Shown here: positions 18,066 to 20,283 of the stretch, piece by piece
How the letters are laid out: each line of letters opens with the position of its first letter
How positions within the stretch are numbered: position 1 is the first letter of the stretch
Source of the DNA: Goniomonas avonlea
Taxonomy: Eukaryota > Cryptophyceae > Goniomonadida > Goniomonadaceae
Length of the DNA: 20,283 bases
Reading direction: 5' to 3'
Assembly: GCA_003573635.1 (NCBI GenBank)
Contig: QUTJ01031805.1
Location: forward strand, 1 to 20,283
Position numbers and translations under genes: made by a program
Notes under the pieces: generated by a model
The model's database searches: none
What the model was told of the DNA's origin: nothing
What the model saw: only the letters and a program-made list of their open reading frames with translations

Positions 18066-20283
18066 ATGGCAAAACATGAGGCGCGGCTCATGCAAATCAT
18101 GCAGAAAATTGAACGCACCACCGCCTCCGCTTCTGCGGTGCAGATTCCGAGATTCAGCTCCACTGCATTGCGGGTGAGTGCATGCAATCGTTAGTCTGCT
18201 TGACGCATCTGCGGAGCAGATACGGCCAGCGAACGAGAACGAAGCTGAATCGCTGTTTTCGGGGTTGTTGCAGAGGCAAGTCCTGATTGGTAGTTTCATT
18301 GCTCACGTTGTGCAGATCAACAAAAAAGAGGTCTCGGGAAGATTCGGCCAACCAGAAGAAACGCAGGCGCTTGGATGAACTCGTCGAAGAACTGACATCA
18401 ATGCTGCAGGATCGGTAGGATGTTGCAAATGGCGCCCGATCACTCATCACTTTGATAGACCACAAGATTCCTATGAATGTGCTGAGTTTGCTGAGTTGAA
18501 AAATGAGCATGAGCAATTGATGCAACGTGTCGCGGAGCAGCAACGCGTGCTGCGCGAGGTGCGAGTTTCTCCTCACCAAGGCTTGACTTGACGATACCGC
18601 AGCTCAACAGTCAATGCAAGAACGACCTCGAAGTCGAATCTGCGACAATTGAGTTAAGGTCCACACTTTTGATTTAATGTATTCTTCGCGTCTCATGTTG
18701 GGCCTGCTGTGTCTTGCGCGCCTCTGGTGCATTTGAGAGAAAATTTACTGCATTTGGCAGGCGAAAAGCAGAGGAGGAAGAGTGCGGTGTAACAGAGCTG
18801 CAATGCAAATTTGCACAGATTCAAGAGGAGGTTGTGCTTGTTTGATTCTGTCAATCCTCTAACGTTGGAGCTGCAGACAGATGCTCTGCAAGGCGAGATC
18901 CTTGAGGCAAAAGCGCGGCAATCACAGGCGTCTGCGACCAGTGCAGCGCAAGATCAGCTTAATGCAGAGTTTCGGCAGGTGGGGTGACAGCGTGGGACAT
19001 GAGAGACATGAGCAGGTGACAGGGAGTGCTGACGTCTGCTCCACACAGGCAAAAACAGAGGTAGCACAGCAACAGATGGCAGCGGAAGCTGCAACTGGCA
19101 GGCTTTCGGCCACAAGTATGTTTGCGGCCGTCTCTTCTGTTATGTCCGCCTGACTATGTGTTTGCAGAGAGAGAGATGCAACAGCTTGAGGCGTCGCTAG
19201 CAGAGGTGACCCAGCGCATACACCAACAAAAGGAAAAGAACCAACAGACAGCTGCATCTTGTCTCGAACTGGAGCGCAGTGCTGCTGTAAGTCTGGACAT
19301 CTCATTGCCTCAACCCCGCCCTTCCTTATCCCATCACCTCTTTCGTCACCTCTCATCACCCAGCTTACCATCTCCCATGCTTACCGAAGATAGGCCTTTC
19401 AGTACCAACCACCTCTGAGATAAAAGACATATGTCGACCTCGACTCGTCATTTGTAGTGACGGCGATGATCGCTCTCCACGCGCCACCTGATCCCATCAC
19501 CCACCCATTACCTCACCCACCTCCACCACTGGATGAGACACGATTCATTGATTTCCGGGCAGCGCATGGAGGAGGAGTGGAGCCAGACCCTGGCAGCAGA
19601 CCCACGGTGGAATCGCTTGAATGAGCAGGCAACGGAGGTGACTCTTTCAACAGGCTGTCTGTTTCTCTCAGCCCTTGTTCCTTTGGCAGAAGGCTGAAAT
19701 CTGAAATAGCTTCTCGATGAAACTGCAGATGATCTGTCTGCGCATCCTGGTCCATGTTTCACGCTGGATCAAAATTGTGGATATGGTGTCGCGTTATTGT
19801 TATTTTGCTTGTCCCTCTGGTGCCCTCGGCAACAACCAAATCGCTCTCGCAGCTAAAGCAGCAATTGGAGTCAAGAACCCGAGACCTCGACGCTGATAAA
19901 ACTCCCGCACTGAGGTATGCCACGTCTGTCACACCCACCGCACCCCGTAATGACAGGGACTCCCACTCCCTCTCCCTGTCCCTCTCCTCTCCCTCCCGCC
20001 CTCCCTCCCTCTCCCGCCCCCCTCACCGCGGTGATGCATCATCGCACAGTGACCACTCCCCGTGCAGGTGTGCACGTGACCGAGTGATTGAAGTCCTGGC
20101 CGCCCGTGGAAACGTGGGAGGTCTAGCCTTGCAGGTGAATTTGATCGCTCCTGCATTCCGCTTTGCCTGTGTCGGCGTGCCGTCACTCGTGCCTAGTCGT
20201 GAGTACGCCTCGTCACTCGTGTGCCTAGTCGTGAGTACGCCTCGTCACTCGTGTGCCTAGTCGTGAGTACGCCTCGTCACTCG
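18066..20283 (+). CDS. Nuclear-looking coiled-coil protein, 5' part, at least 12 exons
   Basis: Exons 18066-18173, 18220-18275, 18316-18414, 18459-18558, 18603-18658, 18761-18830, 18877-18978, 19049-19115, 19168-19286, 19563-19637, 19853-19914 and 20068-20120 join in phase to 322 residues with the frame still open, so the gene continues past the right edge. Residues ~55-75 hold a bipartite basic stretch (KKRSREDSANQKKRRR), a likely nuclear localisation signal. From about residue 75 the sequence is nearly all coiled coil (LDELVEELTSML, LKNEHEQLMQRVAEQQRVL, LEASLAEVTQRIHQQKEK, LKQQLESRTRDLDADK). I do not recognise the family; many nuclear coiled-coil proteins would fit. Introns are mostly 40-52 nt; the second is GC-AG (18276-18315). 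An alternative short last exon at 19690-19704 would end the protein with KAEI, but direct joining of 19637 to 19853 keeps the coiled coil and phase. Confidence 0.78.
18276..18315 (+). other. GC-AG intron in coiled-coil gene
   Basis: Donor CAGAG|GCAAGT is the ideal GC-donor consensus; the 40-nt intron ends TTGTGCAG. Removing it joins LFSGLLQR to STKKRSRED in phase, while reading through shifts frame and reaches a stop. Confidence 0.8.
19955..20026. repeat. CT/CCCT polypyrimidine tract in coiled-coil gene intron
   Basis: CCCTCTCCCTGTCCCTCTCC-type low-complexity sequence within intron 19915-20067, pyrimidines on the sense strand, ending about 40 nt before the acceptor CCGTGCAG. Confidence 0.85.
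20181..20283. repeat. 32-bp tandem repeat running off the right edge
   Basis: Unit CGTCACTCGTGTGCCTAGTC plus GTGAGTACGCCT. Copy 1 (20181-20210) lacks one GT; copies 2 (20211-20242) and 3 (20243-20274) appear identical; a fourth starts at 20275 and is cut by the window end. It lies after the last coding exon seen, presumably in an intron. Identity of copies suggests a recent array. Each copy contains GTGAGTAC, a perfect 5' splice donor. Confidence 0.92.

Noticed and set aside
19754-20260. 168-residue plus-strand frame with a hydrophobic start
   Set aside because: It spans intron, the exon at 19853-19914, a CT tract and the 32-bp repeat; only the short coiled-coil exons within it fit the neighbouring gene, and part of them in this frame only by overlap.
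1-20283. Transposon, LTR or virus-like element
   Set aside because: No reverse transcriptase, integrase, transposase or capsid motif, and no long terminal repeats or terminal inverted repeats were seen; all repeats are simple or tandem.

Overview
The window is a gene-dense stretch of nuclear DNA from a eukaryotic microbe. I cannot place it more precisely. The signs are split genes with many very short introns (38-49 nt is the commonest size), GT-AG and a few GC-AG boundaries, all three standard stop codons in use, and conserved eukaryote-only families (importin alpha, transportin, CENATAC, NR2C2AP, LARGE-type GT49). No bacterial, organellar, viral or transposon coding sequence was recognised.

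Ten genes were resolved by joining exons whose phases agree, and they alternate strand without exception. Left to right: importin alpha (-, runs off or is lost at the left edge), NR2C2AP-like (+), transportin-1 (-, complete, 13 exons), a small C2-domain protein (+), a LARGE-like GT49 glycosyltransferase with a C-terminal MGAT5-like cysteine module (-), a DUF1279/FAM210-like membrane protein (+), an unrecognised 8-exon gene (-), an acidic single-exon membrane protein (+), CENATAC, a minor-spliceosome factor (-), and a nuclear-looking coiled-coil protein (+, runs off the right edge). Every divergent pair shares a short intergenic region (105-301 bp). Three of the five contain the octamer CGATACCG or its complement, and the others carry related TATCG, ATCGAAC or GTACGGTA words. 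Convergent pairs are 118-227 bp apart except NR2C2AP/transportin (948 bp).

The most interesting signal joins two parts of the window. The GT49 gene has one intron with a textbook U12-type 5' splice site (GTATCCTTT) and a near-consensus U12 branch site 11 nt from its acceptor, and about 4.5 kb away the window encodes CENATAC, a dedicated component of the minor spliceosome. This suggests a working U12 system in the organism.

Introns also hold the repeats: GA/CT and CA/GT microsatellites, a ~43-bp minisatellite of five degenerate copies in the GT49 gene, a ~34-bp repeat in the last transportin intron, and a 32-bp repeat at the right edge. The long purine/pyrimidine tracts inside introns always put the pyrimidines on the sense strand. 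Weak points are the left part of importin alpha (and a one-base phase conflict in it), a missing small exon in the middle of the GT49 gene near an unresolved base, and the functions of three unrecognised genes.
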